Source of the DNA: Clostridium bornimense | Lineage (GTDB): Bacteria > Bacillota > Clostridia > Clostridiales > Clostridiaceae | Assembly (NCBI RefSeq): GCF_018917145.1 | Contig: NZ_JAHLOD010000001.1 | Coordinates: 1-64,000 of the forward strand | Direction of reading: 5' to 3' | Length of the DNA: 64,000 bases | Notes under the pieces: generated by a model | The model's database searches: none | Seen by the model: only the letters and a program-made list of their open reading frames with translations | Told to the model about the DNA's origin: nothing | In this document: piece after piece, positions 36,759 to 46,278 of the stretch | Layout: each line of letters begins with the position of its first letter | Numbering within the stretch: position 1 is the first letter of the stretch | Made by a program: the position numbers and the translations under genes

Positions 36759-38705
36759 TTAAAATTCAGCATATTTATACATATAATTCTTTCTTGGTTC
36801 AACTACATCTCCCATAAGCAAAGATACCATTTTTTCTGCTTTTGCAGCATCTTCAATAGTAATTTGCATTAAATTTCTACTTTCAGGATTTAAAGTAGTT
36901 TCCCATAATTGATCTGGATTCATTTCACCAAGTCCTTTATATCTTTGAATCATTGCATTTTTACCGATTTCTTTCTTTACTTTTACTAAATCTTCATCAT
37001 TATATGCATATTTAGCAATTTCTTTTCCCTTTACAACTTTATAAACTTTATAAAGTGGTGGCTGTGCCATGTATAAATGCCCATTTGCTATCAGTGGTCT
37101 CATATATCTATAAATATAAGTCATCCATAAGGTTCTTATATGATATCCATCTACATCGGCATCAGACATTATTATAATTTTATCGTATTTAAGGTCATCT
37201 TCATTATAATTTTTAAGAATACCAGTACCAATTGCTGTATTAAAAATCTTTAGTTCCTCTGACGCAAGGACATTTTCTAACTTTTGTTTTTCAGTGTTCA
37301 TTATCTTTCCCCTAGAAGGCATAACTGACTGAAATCTTCTATCTCTTGCTTGTTTTGCTGATCCTCCTGCTGAGTCTCCCTCAACAACAATAAATTCATT
37401 GTACTTTCTATCTTTTGAAGTACATACCGCTATTTTCCCAGCAAGTGGAGATGTTCCTCTTCCTACTTTTTTTCTTTCTAGTTCATTAATTTTCTTAATC
37501 TTATCTTTTCTTGCTGCTGCTGCTATAGCATTATTTATAATCATTATAGCAGTTTCTCTATTATCTTCTATCCATTGAGAAATCTTAGTATAAGATAAAT
37601 CATTCATCATAGTATATGCTTCACTATTACCAAGCTTAGTTTTTGTTTGTCCTTCAAAGATAGGATTAGTTAATGATATTTTTATAATTGCTGTAAGCCC
37701 TTCTCTTAAGTCGTCCCCTTCAAATTCCTTATCTTTTTCTTTTACAAGATTTAACTTTTTAGCCCATTCTTTAAAAGCTCTAGTCATACCGGTTTTGAAA
37801 CCACTTTCATGAGTTCCTGCCTCTGTAGTTGGAATGTTATTTACATAACTCATAATATGCTCTGAAGTTGAATCAGTAAACTCCATGCATATTTCTCCAC
37901 TCATTTTTATATCACCTATTTCTCTATCTCCTGAAAAAATGATAGGCTCTTTATGAAGTACTGTTTTACTTTCATTTAAATATCTTATAAAATCTAATAG
38001 TCCATTTTCAGAGTAATATGTCTTTTTTACTTCCTCTTCTCCTCTTAAATCAATAAGTTCAAGAGTTATGCCTTTATTTTGGAATGATAATTCCATAAGT
38101 CTCTGATCTACTATATCAAATTTTATATCTATTGTAGAAAAAATATCTTTATCAGGCATAAATGTTACCTTTGTACCCTGCTTTTCTGTATCACCAACAA
38201 CTTTTAACTTGCCAACTGGAGTACCAGGCATATCTTTTTTAGCTTCTTTGTCATAGCCATACTGAAATCTCTGCTTGTATATCTTTCCACCTTGAAACAC
38301 TTCAACTTCAACCCATTTTGATAATGCATTAACAACAGCAGCTCCAACTCCGTGTAATCCACCGGAAGTTTTATAATTGCTATTATTAAACTTACCACCA
38401 GTATGAAGTTCTGTAAATACCATCTCTACACCACTTTTTTTCTTAATTGGATGTATTCCTGTAGGTATTCCTCTTCCATTATCTATAACTGTTATACTTT
38501 TATCTTTATTTAAAATAACTGCCGCTTTATTACCATATCCATTAGATATTTCATCAATAGCGTTATCTAATATCTCCCAAAGACAATGATGCAATCCTTT
38601 TATTCCCGTAGACCCTATGTACATACCAGGTCTTACTCTAACAGGTTCAAGCTTTTCTAAGGAAGTTAAATCTGTTACTTCATAAGTATTGTTACTCATA
38701 GTCAT
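36759..38705 (-). CDS. parE: DNA topoisomerase IV subunit B
   Basis: ATPase subunit of topoisomerase IV (648 residues). Seen: GHKL ATPase motifs ([39 protein letters not shown]), the transducer domain, and the TOPRIM domain ([27 protein letters not shown] and [13 protein letters not shown]). AGGAGG lies 5 bases from the ATG; a second in-frame ATG follows two codons later. The parE-parC order and the following DJ-1 gene suggest one transcript. Confidence 0.95.
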   Translation of the reverse strand: MTMSNNTYEVTDLTSLEKLEPVRVRPGMYIGSTGIKGLHHCLWEILDNAIDEISNGYGNKAAVILNKDKSITVIDNGRGIPTGIHPIKKKSGVEMVFTELHTGGKFNNSNYKTSGGLHGVGAAVVNALSKWVEVEVFQGGKIYKQRFQYGYDKEAKKDMPGTPVGKLKVVGDTEKQGTKVTFMPDKDIFSTIDIKFDIVDQRLMELSFQNKGITLELIDLRGEEEVKKTYYSENGLLDFIRYLNESKTVLHKEPIIFSGDREIGDIKMSGEICMEFTDSTSEHIMSYVNNIPTTEAGTHESGFKTGMTRAFKEWAKKLNLVKEKDKEFEGDDLREGLTAIIKISLTNPIFEGQTKTKLGNSEAYTMMNDLSYTKISQWIEDNRETAIMIINNAIAAAARKDKIKKINELERKKVGRGTSPLAGKIAVCTSKDRKYNEFIVVEGDSAGGSAKQARDRRFQSVMPSRGKIMNTEKQKLENVLASEELKIFNTAIGTGILKNYNEDDLKYDKIIIMSDADVDGYHIRTLWMTYIYRYMRPLIANGHLYMAQPPLYKVYKVVKGKEIAKYAYNDEDLVKVKKEIGKNAMIQRYKGLGEMNPDQLWETTLNPESRNLMQITIEDAAKAEKMVSLLMGDVVEPRKNYMYKYAEF

Positions 38706-38796
38706 TCTAGCCTCCTATTTTTTATACATACTTGATATTTTATATTATATTATATCAAATAGTAAATAGTATCGAACATTTATTCTTAAAAAAATA

Positions 38797-38820
38797 TAAA
38801 AAGGCTGTTTACAACAGCCA
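38797..38820 (-). terminator. Terminator after the TPR protein gene
   Basis: GGCTGTTGTAAACAGCC, a 7-bp GC-rich stem with a 3-base loop, is followed on the minus strand by TTTTTAT. It lies between the TPR-protein gene and parE on the same strand. Confidence 0.85.
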
Positions 38821-38888
38821 CTATTTTTTACTTCATTATACTATTAACTTGTGTATTTAGCAAAAATTTTCAATATTAATTCATATTT

Positions 38889-39989
38889 TTATCTGTAATT
38901 TTTTCTAAGCCATTGTAATGAACCTAAAATACTTCTCCAAGTAGATAAGGAGTACCAGCAATACATTATTGCTTCTTTTTCATCTCCCGGTGTACAGAAG
39001 TCCGGTAAAGATTTAGGCATTGATTTATATCCTAATAAATAAGGTGGTATAAATGAATTTGCTTTTACCGCTTCTTTTAATTGATCTTTAGCTTTATCTA
39101 CTTCGCCATACTTATAACTTAAAAGTGCTCTAGCATACATAAATATAGCTGTTGTATCATCATCGTACGTAGCTAAAAGTTTTTCCGCCTCTTCATCTTT
39201 ATTCGTCTCTAGTAACCAATTTATTAGTATATATCTAATTCCTTGTGAATCACTATTATTTAGTTCAATCATTTCTGTATATTCTTTTATAGCTTCTTCT
39301 TTTTCACCTAAAGCCCATAATAAATCCCCATATGAAAACTTCGCAAGCATATAAGGTTGAGTTTCTTTTGCTGTCCAAAAGTTTCCTCTTAAATTTTCAA
39401 AATCTTCTTTTATTTCATCATACCCTGCATCTAATGCTAGTTTATATGCTTCTTTCTTTTTATTTAAATCCATTATCTCTTCATCAGCTATAATAAGCAT
39501 AGCATCAACGCATTTATCATATAAACTTAAAGCAAAATATGCTTCATTTATTCTTTCCTCATAATTTTCTATATATATAGCTTCCCTTGCAATATTGTAA
39601 GCTATTTCTTTTAATGTACTTTTGTTTTCTTCTGTAACCCAATCTTTTATATCCGCACCTATTACACCATCTCTTATTTCTTTAGATCTGCTTAATGCTG
39701 TTGAAGAACTTATATTAAAAGATTTATACAAATCTGAAGCTTTAACATTTATTTTTGAAAACTTCTCAAAATAGAAATTTACTCCTGCTAGAGCATGAAC
39801 AGCCCCACAAGCCCATCCTTCTAATCTTCCCTTTGAAAAGCCCTTCTCATTAATCTCAATAACTTTATCTATAGCTCTAATACATAACCCTGCAAACTCT
39901 TCACTTAAATTTGCATTACAATATTCTTCAATCAATCCTTTAACGTCTTCATATCTTTTTAAAAGATTGTCATCCATAACTTTATTCAT
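38889..39989 (-). CDS. DUF6398-like / tetratricopeptide-repeat protein
   Basis: The N-terminal 130 residues resemble the DUF6398 domain: helical, with 'LCIRAIDKVIEI', the invariant-looking GRLEGWACGAVHAL and a small helix-turn-helix-like end (LYKSFNISSSTALSRSKEIRD). From about residue 130 to 320 it consists of helical pairs of the TPR type (for example LAKFSYGDLLWALGEKEEAIKEYTEMIELN). It has no signal peptide or membrane helix. The arrangement suggests a soluble protein-interaction factor, perhaps with nucleic-acid contact through the DUF6398-like end. The function is unknown. GGAG precedes the ATG at a spacing of 7. It is flanked by its own terminator and apparently monocistronic. Confidence 0.8.
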   Translation of the reverse strand: MNKVMDDNLLKRYEDVKGLIEEYCNANLSEEFAGLCIRAIDKVIEINEKGFSKGRLEGWACGAVHALAGVNFYFEKFSKINVKASDLYKSFNISSSTALSRSKEIRDGVIGADIKDWVTEENKSTLKEIAYNIAREAIYIENYEERINEAYFALSLYDKCVDAMLIIADEEIMDLNKKKEAYKLALDAGYDEIKEDFENLRGNFWTAKETQPYMLAKFSYGDLLWALGEKEEAIKEYTEMIELNNSDSQGIRYILINWLLETNKDEEAEKLLATYDDDTTAIFMYARALLSYKYGEVDKAKDQLKEAVKANSFIPPYLLGYKSMPKSLPDFCTPGDEKEAIMYCWYSLSTWRSILGSLQWLRKNYR

Positions 39990-40118
39990 TCCATTACTCC
40001 ATTCTAAAATATAATCGCCATATTATAATATAAACTATATTTATTAATTTGTGGAGTATATTTTTTACAATTCCATATATTACCACATATATTTCTTTAA
40101 TAAACTTTTCTTTTATCG

Positions 40119-40322
40119 CTATACTCTATGTACATTAACAGCTATTAATCCTGTAGCACCACCAATTAAATCAAATTTTACTTTTTCACCTTCATATAAT
40201 CTAACCATATCATCATCAAGATTTATATCACTTATAAAAATGCTTTCACCATCTTTTGTTTCAATAAATCCACATCCTACTTCATTATTGAACCATTTGA
40301 TAATTCCTTTGCTTTTAGCCAT
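40119..40322 (-). CDS. Divergent cold-shock domain protein (67 aa)
   Basis: The overall cold-shock fold is recognisable: KGIIKWFNNEVGCGFIE (beta1-beta2) and a final GATGLIAVNVHRV (beta5). RNP1 (normally KGFGFI or KGYGFI) reads VGCGFI, and RNP2 (normally VFVHFS) reads IFISDI, so the His and several aromatic residues used for stacking on nucleic acid are missing. The protein may bind single-stranded nucleic acid weakly or have another role. The ATG at 40322 follows AGGAG; an in-frame GTG three codons upstream is part of that site. Confidence 0.85.
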   Translation of the reverse strand: MAKSKGIIKWFNNEVGCGFIETKDGESIFISDINLDDDMVRLYEGEKVKFDLIGGATGLIAVNVHRV

Positions 40323-40385
40323 TGTTTTCACTCCTATTGGTTTTTTATTTTATATTATTTCCAAAATAAAATAATTTATCCAAAG

Positions 40386-40422
40386 AAAAAGAGAGACATT
40401 TGACTATAACCAAATGTCTCTC
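40386..40422 (-). terminator. Terminator of rnpB
   Basis: GAGAGACATTTG (40391-40402) and CAAATGTCTCTC (40411-40422) form a perfect 12-bp stem with an 8-base loop, followed on the minus strand by TTTTTCTTT. It is directly downstream of the mature RNase P RNA 3' end. Confidence 0.92.
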
Positions 40423-40426
40423 ATGT

Positions 40427-40763
40427 ACGACTAAAACTATAAGCCGAGTTCTGTATTTGACGGTCATCTATCTAGGTTTATTGTTACCAATAAACTCAAG
40501 CGACACTTCTGAAGCGAGCGAGCAACTCATTGCTTCAAATCGATCTTGCACCAAATGGGGTTTACATAGCCGCAAAGTCGCCATTGCGCTGGTAAGCTCT
40601 TACCTCACCTTTCCACCCTTACCTAGAAAGTAAATTCTAGGCGGTATATCTCTGTTGCACTTTCCTTCAAGTCGCCCTGACTGGGTGTTACCCAGCATTC
40701 TGCTCTGCGGTGCTCGGACTTTCCTCTCCCTAATTTTAGGCAGCGACCATCTGTTTTACTCGC
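40427..40763 (-). ncRNA. rnpB: RNase P RNA, bacterial class A
   Basis: The catalytic RNA that cleaves the 5' leader from tRNA precursors. On the minus strand the conserved blocks follow in order: GAGGAAAGTCCG near the 5' end, CAGGGCGA, GAAAGTGCAACAGAGA, AGGGTGGAAAGGTGAGGTAAGAG, and near the 3' end TAGATAGATGACC and ACAGAACTCGGCTTA. The ends are placed from the predicted P1 helix: GCGAGTAAAAC at 40763-40753 pairs with GTTTTAGTCGT at 40437-40427. About 337 nt, which suits a clostridial class A RNA. A promoter (40770-40798) and a terminator (40386-40422) frame it, so it is its own unit after nif3. Ends may be off by a few bases. Confidence 0.96.
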
Positions 40764-40769
40764 ATATGT

Positions 40770-40798
40770 ATATTAACATAATTAATATATTAAATCAA
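40770..40798 (-). promoter_or_regulatory. Promoter of rnpB
   Basis: On the minus strand TTGATT (40798-40793), 17 bases, TAATAT (40775-40770). The predicted transcription start, 7 bases further on, coincides with the 5' end deduced from the P1 helix. The -35 box lies only 8 bases past the stop codon of nif3. Confidence 0.75.
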
Positions 40799-40805
40799 TT
40801 AATTT

Positions 40806-41597
40806 TTAATAATTCTTATATGGAGATTTACTTTTTTCTGATAATTGTACTTCTACGCCATATTTCTCAAGATCTTTTTTTATTGTTTTTGATATTTCTG
40901 TAAGCGGTATCCATTCCGAATAAAAATGTTCCATATCTATAATGTTTATTTTTTCTTCACTATAATCTGATACATAGTGATATGTGGTATCTCCAGTTAT
41001 AATTAAATCGCAACCTTGATCTTTAGCATATTTAAAATAATCTTGTCCTGATCCATTTAATAACGCTACCTTAGTAATTTTATTATCTAATTCTCCACAA
41101 TATCTTATATTATCCATTTTAAATTTAACTTTTATTTTATCCAGTATATCTTTTAATGTTGTGCTATTACTTACTATACCTATTCTTCCGATACCAGCAT
41201 TACTATCCATGCAACTACTACTTAATACTTTCATCTCTTCAAGTTCTAATATTTTTCCTAATATATCTGTTATTCCACCTTTAACACTATCTAAATTTGT
41301 ATGGGCAGAATATAGTGCAATATTATTTTTTATAAGCTTTCTTATTTTAGTACCTTGAATCGTCTTATCTGTAATAGAACTCGGTTTACTAAAGATTAAT
41401 GGATGATGTGTCAATATTAAATCGCACCCCTTTTCTATAGCCTCTTCAATAACCTCAAGGGTACCATCTAACGCCACTAATATTTTAGATATATCACTTT
41501 CACTATCACCTACCATTAATCCAACATTATCAAAATCTTCTTTTAGATATGTAGGCGCTATTTCATTCATATATACTTCAAAATCATTTATTTTCAT
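40806..41597 (-). CDS. Nif3-like dinuclear metal-centre protein (YqfO)
   Basis: A 263-residue NIF3/DUF34 protein. Conserved metal ligands are visible in the 'LILTHHPLIF' motif (about 60-69), 'YSAHTNLDSVKGG' and, near the C-terminus, 'LIITGDTTYHYVSDYSEEKINIIDMEHFYSE'. The 120-residue insertion domain present in Bacillus YqfO is absent, so this is the short form. The family assembles as toroidal hexamers; function is not settled (proposed GTP cyclohydrolase I type 2 activity is doubtful). It overlaps trmK by 14 bases, as is usual for the trmK-nif3 pair in Firmicutes. Confidence 0.94.
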   Translation of the reverse strand: MKINDFEVYMNEIAPTYLKEDFDNVGLMVGDSESDISKILVALDGTLEVIEEAIEKGCDLILTHHPLIFSKPSSITDKTIQGTKIRKLIKNNIALYSAHTNLDSVKGGITDILGKILELEEMKVLSSSCMDSNAGIGRIGIVSNSTTLKDILDKIKVKFKMDNIRYCGELDNKITKVALLNGSGQDYFKYAKDQGCDLIITGDTTYHYVSDYSEEKINIIDMEHFYSEWIPLTEISKTIKKDLEKYGVEVQLSEKSKSPYKNY

Positions 41598-42279
41598 TTA
41601 ATATACTCTCCATAAAATTAATTTTATCTTGAATTTCTTTTTTTCTTATAAGTGCAGCTTCTGTTTCTTTTGTTATATAACTTATAATTTCTTTAAAATG
41701 ATTTATCTTATGCTTTATATACATTAGTTCTTCTTCACTAGGACTACATATTACCTTTTCCCCTAATTCATATACTATATCTGAAAATGATTTTTTTTCA
41801 TTCTCTCCATAAGATACTTTAATAATAGGATAGTATTTTTCTTCATCATAAACTACTTTTTCTTCTATTAAGTTATAGCCTTTTTCATAAATATATTTTC
41901 TTACAACTTCAACATTTTGTACTGGTTGTAATACTAAATAATCCATAGATTTAAAAATATCTAAAGATTCTTCTATTATATCTCTTATAAGATTTCCTCC
42001 CATACCTGCTATAACAGCTACGTCTATCTCATCTTTTTTAAACACTTCAAGCCCTGGACCAACTCTAAAGGAAATATCCTCTGAAAACTTAGATCCTTTA
42101 ACATTAAAAATTGCCTTTCTTAATGAATCCTTACTAATATCTGTAGCTATTACACTATTACATAGTTTATTTTCTATAGAAAATAAACCTATATAACCAT
42201 GATCACATCCTACATCTCCTAACCTATTACAAGGACCTATAAATTTGCATATTTCTTCTATTCTTTTTGAAACTAACAT
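41584..42279 (-). CDS. trmK: tRNA (adenine(22)-N1)-methyltransferase
   Basis: SAM-dependent methylase that makes m1A22 in tRNA. The 231 residues start with RIEEICKFI and the SAM motif RLGDVGCDHGYIGL (about 21-34), then IATDISKDSL and AGMGGNLIRDII; the C-terminal part is a long helical arm, as in TrmK (YqfN). The gene lies in the classic neighbourhood dnaG-rpoD-...-trmK-nif3 and its 3' end overlaps nif3. Confidence 0.93.
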   Translation of the reverse strand: MLVSKRIEEICKFIGPCNRLGDVGCDHGYIGLFSIENKLCNSVIATDISKDSLRKAIFNVKGSKFSEDISFRVGPGLEVFKKDEIDVAVIAGMGGNLIRDIIEESLDIFKSMDYLVLQPVQNVEVVRKYIYEKGYNLIEEKVVYDEEKYYPIIKVSYGENEKKSFSDIVYELGEKVICSPSEEELMYIKHKINHFKEIISYITKETEAALIRKKEIQDKINFMESILNENK

Positions 42280-42297
42280 TTTTTTCTCCTATGTATT

Positions 42298-43179
42298 CTA
42301 AAAATAATATATTGAAAGTATTTGAATTTGCATAAATAATAAAACAACTGCTACTATTAGAGGTAAGTATATATACTTATAACACGATTTTCTATCATAT
42401 TTGGAATATACATTAGAAGTTAACAACATACATATTAATATCCCTGATGTAATAAGACCATACGATATTTGATTTACAGTAAATTGTGTATATGTCCCCC
42501 ATTTAATTGGTTCAAATCTTTCATTAAATGATAACGGCATTGAATTTAAAGCATAGTTATCTTTCATTCCCAAAATAAGTGGAATTACCATTAATATTAT
42601 TATAAGAAACGATGCTGTTATAAATGGTATTAAAAAATACTTATCCTTATATAATGGAACAACCTTTTTACTCTCTACTTTTTTTGAACCTTCTATAGAT
42701 ATCTCATTGCAAATACCATTAATATCTATTGGTGAAATTGCAAAATTACCATTAACAGTTTTAATTAGTAAAACATTTTCAAAATTAGAAACATATGCTC
42801 TCGTAGTACCTATGTTTTCTATATATATTCTACCAAACGCAAATTTTTTCATTCCATATCCATCTAAAATCATTCCATCTATTTTATTCTTTTCACGTAA
42901 AAGTTCTATTATTTCATTCATAGGTATCTTTATATTTCTTAAATAAAAAAATGTATTAATAATTAAAGAATCTTCATCTATTATATATCTAGTTGTAAAC
43001 GATATAATTATGTAATATAGTTGATATATATCAATACATATTAAAGATACTAATCCAAATAATTTTATCATATAAGATTTAATAAACATTGAAATAAATA
43101 AAAAACCGAAATTAAGAATCAATGTCATGAATATTAAATAAAAACTTCCAACTCCTAGTTTTTGCTTGTAAATCTTCAT
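42298..43179 (-). CDS. Membrane protein with bacterial PH-like domain
   Basis: 293 residues. Hydrophobic segments lie at about 13-34 and 38-60, then a soluble part of about 125 residues with beta strands like those of bacterial PH domains (RYIIDEDSLIINTFFYLRNIKIPMNEI, FGRIYIENIGTTRAYVS, VLLIKTVNGNFAISP), then three further hydrophobic helices (about 196-216, 230-255, 272-291). The central domain resembles the 'PH domain-containing' membrane proteins common in Firmicutes; the role is unknown. AAGGGGGAGAGG precedes the ATG. It sits between the rpoD terminator and trmK and is co-directional with trmK-nif3, 18 bases from trmK. Confidence 0.78.
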   Translation of the reverse strand: MKIYKQKLGVGSFYLIFMTLILNFGFLFISMFIKSYMIKLFGLVSLICIDIYQLYYIIISFTTRYIIDEDSLIINTFFYLRNIKIPMNEIIELLREKNKIDGMILDGYGMKKFAFGRIYIENIGTTRAYVSNFENVLLIKTVNGNFAISPIDINGICNEISIEGSKKVESKKVVPLYKDKYFLIPFITASFLIIILMVIPLILGMKDNYALNSMPLSFNERFEPIKWGTYTQFTVNQISYGLITSGILICMLLTSNVYSKYDRKSCYKYIYLPLIVAVVLLFMQIQILSIYYF

Positions 43180-43235
43180 AACCTCTCCCCCTTATATTAT
43201 ATATAATTATACCATAATAATTACTTACCACCAAT

Positions 43236-43263
43236 AATAAAAGAGCATCAAAAGTGATGCTCT
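43236..43263 (-). terminator. Terminator at the rpoD stop codon
   Basis: AGAGCATCA (43242-43250) pairs with TGATGCTCT (43255-43263), followed on the minus strand by TTTTATTATT. The first bases of the stem are the rpoD stop codon. It separates the macromolecular-synthesis genes from the PH-domain gene. Confidence 0.85.
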
Positions 43264-44344
43264 AATCTAAATAATCTTTAAGTTTTTTACTTCTACTTGG
43301 ATGTCTCAATTTTCTTAACGCCTTAGCTTCAATTTGTCTTATTCTTTCTCTTGTTACATTAAACTCTTTACCTACTTCTTCAAGGGTTCTTGTTCTACCA
43401 TCGTCAAGACCAAATCTAAGTCTTAATACTTTTTCCTCCCTAGGTGTAAGAGTATCTAAAACATTAATTAATTGCTCTTTTAACATTGTAAAAGCTGCTG
43501 CTTCTGCCGGTGCTGGTGCTTCATCATCAGGTATAAAATCTCCAAGGTGAGAATCCTCTTCTTCACCTATTGGTGTTTCTAATGAAACAGGTTCTTGTGC
43601 TATTTTCATAATTTCTCTAACTTTTTCAACTGGCATATCCATTTTTTCTGATATTTCTTCCGGTTGAGGAGCTCTTCCTAACTCTTGAACTAATTGCCTC
43701 TCAACTCTAATAAGTTTATTTATTGTCTCTACCATATGAACAGGTATTCTTATAGTTCTAGCTTGATCCGCAATAGCTCTAGTTATTGCCTGTCTTATCC
43801 ACCATGTTGCATAAGTTGAGAACTTATAACCTTTTCTATAATCAAATTTTTCTACAGCTTTTATTAAACCTAAATTTCCTTCTTGTATAAGATCTAAAAA
43901 TAGCATTCCTCTTCCAACATATCTTTTAGCTATAGATACAACAAGTCTAAGATTTGCTTCTGCAAGCTTTTTCTTTGCATATTGATCTCCTTCTTCTATT
44001 CTCATAGCTAATGATATTTCATCTTCTGATGATAATAGTGGAACCTTACCAATTTCTTTTAAGTACATTCTAACAGGATCATCTATAGATATTCCTTCCG
44101 GAATTGATATATCAATTTCCTCAGTTGTTTCTTCTACTGCATCTTTATTATCCCCAATTACTTCTATACCCATTGATTCTAAAGCTTCATAAACCTGTTC
44201 AATTTGTTCAGGAGTTAATTCTACATCTTCAAGTTCATCTACTATCTCACTATATGTCAAACTTCCTTTTGATTTACCTGTATCAATTAATTTTTTAACT
44301 ATCTTTAACATTCCAGCCTTGTCTTTTGGATTCACCTTTTCCAT
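43262..44344 (-). CDS. rpoD: Primary sigma factor RpoD/SigA
   Basis: The housekeeping sigma factor (360 residues). Region 1.1 is short and acidic ([27 protein letters not shown]). Regions 1.2-2.4 follow: [17 protein letters not shown], '[30 protein letters not shown]', and the -10 binding helix [14 protein letters not shown]. Region 3 and region 4.2 with the helix-turn-helix '[27 protein letters not shown]' complete it. It follows dnaG by 22 bases in the conserved dnaG-rpoD order and has a good AGGAGG site. Confidence 0.98.
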   Translation of the reverse strand: MEKVNPKDKAGMLKIVKKLIDTGKSKGSLTYSEIVDELEDVELTPEQIEQVYEALESMGIEVIGDNKDAVEETTEEIDISIPEGISIDDPVRMYLKEIGKVPLLSSEDEISLAMRIEEGDQYAKKKLAEANLRLVVSIAKRYVGRGMLFLDLIQEGNLGLIKAVEKFDYRKGYKFSTYATWWIRQAITRAIADQARTIRIPVHMVETINKLIRVERQLVQELGRAPQPEEISEKMDMPVEKVREIMKIAQEPVSLETPIGEEEDSHLGDFIPDDEAPAPAEAAAFTMLKEQLINVLDTLTPREEKVLRLRFGLDDGRTRTLEEVGKEFNVTRERIRQIEAKALRKLRHPSRSKKLKDYLD

Positions 44345-44366
44345 GCTAGACCTCCTCTCAATATCC

Positions 44367-46136
44367 CTAGAGTTCTTTATATTGTTTTTGTTTCTCTTTC
44401 ATTCTCTTCAATAATGTTATTGTTTCACTAACTGAACCTAACTTCTCTTTATCTTTAATCTCTTTATTTAAGAACTCTATTTCTTCTTCTAGCTTAAATT
44501 TTTTAAGTCTTCTTATACAATCAAATATAAGCTTATCGTCTTCATATCCATCTGTAATAATAGGTTCTTCTCTAACTTTTATAAGTGTTTTCAAAGTTCC
44601 TTCATCATTACATCTTGCCTCTATATCTTTTGTTATATCAACTTTCCCACTATCGTAAAGCTCTTTAATTTTCTCAAATAAAGGTGTCGTCTCATTTGAA
44701 TATAAATATTCTTTATCATTGTACTGTGATATTAACTTATAATTCTCAATATTCTTTAAAGATAATTTTAATAATATTCTTTCTATTCTCAAACTACTCT
44801 TCTCTAAATGTATATTTTGACCAATATACCCCGAATTATTCACTTTTTCATAATTACCTTTAAAATTCTCCATTTTTCTTAATGTATCTATTATAATTTC
44901 TTCTCTAACTTTAGTAATCTCACTTATATTATGTATAAATTCATCCCGTTCTAAACTAGATAAATCTATACAAATTTCCTTCAGAGATTCTTCTATAAAA
45001 TAGCGCACCTCTTCTGCTTCATTAAGATTATACTTTTCTCTTATAAGTTCAAGTTTATATTCATTTAATGACATAGATTTTTCAACAAGTTCTATAAATT
45101 TGTCTCTACCATTTTTTTTAACAAACTCATCAGGATCTTTTCCATCTGGAATCCTCAAAATCTTTATTTTAAGCCCCATATCCTGTAATACTTTAAATCC
45201 TCTTTCAGTAGCATTTTTACCTGCTGCATCAGCATCATAACAAATTATAACTGTATCAACAAATTTCTTTAGAAGTTTTCCTTGATTAACAGTTAAAGCT
45301 GTTCCTAACGAAGCCACTACATTGGTAATATTATGCTCATGAAGAGTAATTACATCCATATAGCCTTCTACCATAATTATTGACTTTTCAAGTCCACTTT
45401 TTATAGCAAAATTTAAGCCATATAAATTATCACCTTTTTTAAAAATTAAACTTTCTGGAGAATTAAGATATTTAGGCTTAGAATCATCTAAAACTCTTCC
45501 ACCAAATCCAATTACATTTCCTCTATAGTCAAAAACCGGGAAAATCACTCTATTTCTAAATCTATCATAGGTGGATTTTTCACTCTTAATAGCCAATCCT
45601 AAGGTTATCAAATCATCTATTTTATATCCTCTTCGTCTTAACTCATTCATAAGTGAATGCCATGAGTCTTCGGCATAACCTAAACCAAATTTCTTAATTG
45701 TTGCTATATTCAATTCCCTATCTCTAAAATAATTTTGTGCTTTTTTATTAGTTTTTAAGTTATTAAAAAATATTCTTGCACTTTCCTTATTGATTTTAAG
45801 AAGTTTATCTTTAAACTCCTTCCTCTTCTTGGATTCTTTGTTGCCTTCATCAATTTCTATGTTGGCTCTTTCCCCTAAATACTTTACCGCTTCAACAAAC
45901 GGCAGGTTCTTAGTTTTCATTACATATACAATTACATTGCCTGCTTCTCCACATCCAAAACATTTATATATTCCTTTTTCAGGTGTAACTGTAAATGATG
46001 GAGTTTTCTCTTTATGAAAGGGACATAATCCAGTTAAATATTTACCACTCCGTTTGAGTCTGACACCACTTTCTTCAATCACACTAGCAATATCATTTTC
46101 ATCTTTTATCCTCTGGATTAATTCATCACTTATCAA
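44367..46136 (-). CDS. dnaG: DNA primase
   Basis: Makes the RNA primers for replication. The 589 residues have an N-terminal zinc-binding domain (Cys38, His41, Cys59, Cys62 in CPFHKEK...CFGCGE), the RNA polymerase domain with TOPRIM motif ([12 protein letters not shown], then DADAAG), and a C-terminal helicase-interacting region. The start is placed at a TTG (46136): GAGGTGG lies 7-8 bases upstream and the sequence [16 protein letters not shown] then matches the usual DnaG N-terminus. The upstream ATG would add ten residues without a ribosome site. Confidence 0.96.
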   Translation of the reverse strand: MISDELIQRIKDENDIASVIEESGVRLKRSGKYLTGLCPFHKEKTPSFTVTPEKGIYKCFGCGEAGNVIVYVMKTKNLPFVEAVKYLGERANIEIDEGNKESKKRKEFKDKLLKINKESARIFFNNLKTNKKAQNYFRDRELNIATIKKFGLGYAEDSWHSLMNELRRRGYKIDDLITLGLAIKSEKSTYDRFRNRVIFPVFDYRGNVIGFGGRVLDDSKPKYLNSPESLIFKKGDNLYGLNFAIKSGLEKSIIMVEGYMDVITLHEHNITNVVASLGTALTVNQGKLLKKFVDTVIICYDADAAGKNATERGFKVLQDMGLKIKILRIPDGKDPDEFVKKNGRDKFIELVEKSMSLNEYKLELIREKYNLNEAEEVRYFIEESLKEICIDLSSLERDEFIHNISEITKVREEIIIDTLRKMENFKGNYEKVNNSGYIGQNIHLEKSSLRIERILLKLSLKNIENYKLISQYNDKEYLYSNETTPLFEKIKELYDSGKVDITKDIEARCNDEGTLKTLIKVREEPIITDGYEDDKLIFDCIRRLKKFKLEEEIEFLNKEIKDKEKLGSVSETITLLKRMKEKQKQYKEL

Positions 46137-46278
46137 ATAAAAACCACCTCTATTTTTTTCGTACAATTAAATTAATATTCGACATCCAAATTATATTTCC
46201 TCTTTTTATTTTTAATTTAAATATATTAATTATGTTATTCTTTTATTATATTATTGCATAGTTCCAAGTCACATATTC

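Noticed and set aside
36741-36759. Assignment of the topoisomerase pair as DNA gyrase
   Set aside because: The A subunit lacks the GyrA box in its C-terminal pinwheel and the genes are next to each other in parE-parC order without recF/dnaN, so topoisomerase IV fits better.
40051-40903. Plus-strand frames across the rnpB region
   Set aside because: The region is accounted for by RNase P RNA with conserved blocks on the minus strand, its promoter and its terminator; the frames have no protein-like features.
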